Shown: positions 36,113 through 37,797 of the stretch, one piece after another
How the letters are laid out: every line of letters starts with the position of its first letter
Position numbering within the stretch: the first letter of the stretch is position 1
Assembly (NCBI GenBank): GCA_000992345.1
Contig: LBUA01000005.1
Span: 1-37,797, forward strand
Source of the DNA: Parcubacteria group bacterium GW2011_GWD2_38_12
Lineage (GTDB): Bacteria; Patescibacteriota; Minisyncoccia; GWC2-36-17
Reading direction: 5' to 3'
Length of the DNA: 37,797 bases
Notes under the pieces: generated by a model
The model's database searches: none
Seen by the model: the letters and a program-made list of their open reading frames with translations, nothing else
Told to the model about the DNA's origin: nothing
Made by a program: the position numbers and the translations under genes

Positions 36113-36193
36113 ACTTCGCAAACATTTAACTTTTAACATTTGACATTTGACTGAATTTCGTCAATTGTCAATTGTCAATTGTCAATTGTCAAT
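36113..36193. repeat. Heptad arrays 5' of rpsJ including GTCAATT x5
   Basis: catttga catttga ctgaatttcgtcaattgtcaattgtcaattgtcaattgtcaattt. Confidence 0.85.
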
Positions 36194-37387
36194 TTAAGCA
36201 ATAACTTTCGTAACTACACCAGCGCCAACGGTTTTCCCGCCTTCACGGATAGCAAAGCGCTGTTTATCTTCAAGAGCAACTGGAGCAATCAACTTAACCT
36301 TAAAAGTAATGGTGTCTCCAGGCATTACCATCTCAACGCCAGCTGGCAATTCAACTTCGCCAGTGACATCAGTGGTTCTGATATAAAATTGCGGCTTATA
36401 ACCCTTGAAAAATGGAGTGTGCCTTCCGCCTTCTTCCTTGGTTAATATATAAACCTCGGATTCAAAATCAGTATGAGGGTTAACAGAACCTGGCTTTGCA
36501 ACAACCTGACCTCTTTCAACGTCTTCTTTTTTAAGACCGCGAAGCAATATGCCGACATTATCTCCAGCTTGAGTATCGTCTAATTGCTTATTGAACATTT
36601 CCAGTCCCGTAACTACTGTTTTTTGTGTTGGTTTTAAGCCAATAATATCCATTTCATCGCCAACCTTAGCAACGCCTCTTTCAACACGGCCGGTAACCAC
36701 AGTACCGCGGCCTTCAATGGAGAATACATCTTCAATGGCCATTAAGAATGGTTTTGCGATATCGCGAACAGGTTCTGGAACATTTTCATCAAGAGCTTTG
36801 ATGAGTTCTAGAATTTTCTGAACCCATGGATCATCAACCGATTTAGCTTCAAGAGCTTTAAGGCCCGAACCGCGAATAACAATGGCTTTATCTCCTTCAT
36901 ATTGGTATTTAGTCAAAAGCTCTCTGATTTCCGCTTCAACCAAATCAATAAGTTCCGGATCATCAACCGTATCAACTTTATTCAAAAACACAATAAGAAC
37001 CGGCACGCCAACTTGGCGAGCTAATAAAATATGCTCTCTGGTTTGAGGCATCGGACCATCAGCGGCAGATACCACTAGAATAGCTCCGTCCATTTGAGCG
37101 GCGCCAGTAATCATATTTTTAATATAATCTGCATGTCCCGGAGCATCAATATGGGCATAGTGCCTTTTATCGCTCTCATATTCAGAATGATGCAATGCAA
37201 TAGTAATGCCCCTTGCTTTTTCTTCTGGAGCTGAATCAATCTGATCAATAGATTCTAAACGAACTTTGTTGCCGGCTAAACTCAGGGAATGCAAAATAGC
37301 GGCGGTTAATGTTGTTTTTCCATGATCAACGTGTCCGATAGTGCCAACATTGACATGGGGTTTTGTGCGTTCAAATTTCTCTGCCAT
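36194..37387 (-). CDS. tuf: Elongation factor Tu
   Basis: [49 protein letters not shown]. Confidence 0.99.
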   Translation of the reverse strand: MAEKFERTKPHVNVGTIGHVDHGKTTLTAAILHSLSLAGNKVRLESIDQIDSAPEEKARGITIALHHSEYESDKRHYAHIDAPGHADYIKNMITGAAQMDGAILVVSAADGPMPQTREHILLARQVGVPVLIVFLNKVDTVDDPELIDLVEAEIRELLTKYQYEGDKAIVIRGSGLKALEAKSVDDPWVQKILELIKALDENVPEPVRDIAKPFLMAIEDVFSIEGRGTVVTGRVERGVAKVGDEMDIIGLKPTQKTVVTGLEMFNKQLDDTQAGDNVGILLRGLKKEDVERGQVVAKPGSVNPHTDFESEVYILTKEEGGRHTPFFKGYKPQFYIRTTDVTGEVELPAGVEMVMPGDTITFKVKLIAPVALEDKQRFAIREGGKTVGAGVVTKVIA

Positions 37388-37410
37388 GTTTTTTTATTTT
37401 TTCTTTGTTA

Positions 37411-37463
37411 ACTTTCTAGTTTTTTATGGTTGATGATTTAAAAAAACTAAAAAACTATAAAGT
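37411..37463 (-). promoter_or_regulatory. Stem-loop in tuf leader
   Basis: ACTTTCTAGTTTTTTA / TAAAAAACTATAAAGT, 16-bp arms with one mismatch. Confidence 0.55.
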
Positions 37464-37515
37464 CAAATAATTTTTAATGATTACTGATTAATTTTTAATT
37501 TTAGAATTAGCTAAA

Positions 37516-37543
37516 ATAATAGCAAAATTAAATGAAATGTCAA
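37516..37543 (-). promoter_or_regulatory. Putative sigma70-type promoter of the tuf/S10 cluster
   Basis: Minus TTGACA-N16-TATTAT. Confidence 0.6.
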
Positions 37544-37560
37544 CCCCGTAATACGAAACT

Positions 37561-37797
37561 CTATACAATCGGCAAATCATCTAACGATAAATTGCTTGAT
37601 TCTTCGCTGTTCATTGTTGCGTATACTTCATCTCTCTCCGCTTCCATAATTGGTCTTTCTTGCATTAAATCCAACCCAGGGAATAATCCCTCAAAATTCG
37701 TTCCAAAATCTTTATCTGAGTTATCTTTTTCCGTAAATTTAATGTACTGCCCATAACTCATCACGACAAATTTCGGCTTTCCGCTTTCCATAATAAT
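37561..37797 (-). CDS. Phd/YefM-like antitoxin (prevent-host-death family), partial at window edge
   Basis: IIMESGKPKFVVMSYGQYIKF resembles Phd/YefM core; frame open to window end. Confidence 0.55.
   Translation of the reverse strand: MIMESGKPKFVVMSYGQYIKFTEKDNSDKDFGTNFEGLFPGLDLMQERPIMEAERDEVYATMNSEESSNLSLDDLPIV

Noticed and set aside
1-37797. tRNA or rRNA genes
   Set aside because: No cloverleaf with GGTTCRA or rRNA-like block seen in the spacers by eye; a tRNAscan/Infernal run would be decisive.

Overview
This 37.8-kb AT-rich window looks like a Patescibacteria/CPR (Parcubacteria-like) chromosome; that assignment is inference, not computed. Nearly all genes are on the minus strand. They comprise a long S10-spc ribosomal-protein cluster (tuf-rpsJ-rplC-D-W-B-rpsS-rplV-rpsC-rplP-rpmC-rpsQ-rplN-X-E-rpsZ-rpsH-rplF-R-rpsE-rplO-secY-adk-map, with no rpmD between rpsE and rplO), preceded by a housekeeping block (nusA, tatD, metG, rsmI, M16 peptidase, glyS, recO, ileS, argS, tpiA, galT, a GT2, ruvX). 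The most interesting signals are not ordinary genes. (1) A family of structured intergenic elements lies inside the ribosomal operon: stems change while framework and loop sequence are kept, and the G-U wobbles only make sense on the mRNA strand. (2) Degenerate 7-nt-period arrays, often arranged as inverted arms around a palindromic core, sit just 5' of many start codons. The same type of array is also inserted in frame in tatD, rsmI, ileS, argS and tpiA. (3) A recurring TGTTYGCGAAR motif abuts four r-protein start codons. (4) IleRS carries an inserted histidine-phosphatase domain with apparently intact catalytic motifs. (5) Two identical 25-bp terminator-like hairpins each lie at the same distance from a sigma70-like promoter, suggesting twin ~44-nt transcripts or attenuators. 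(6) A DUF2061 gene has an attenuator-like leader. (7) An uncalled 51-aa zinc-knuckle ORF has its own promoter, SD and terminator. (8) A four-helix-bundle (S23-like) gene is interrupted by a single in-frame TAA. No tRNA, rRNA, CRISPR or transposase gene was recognised.
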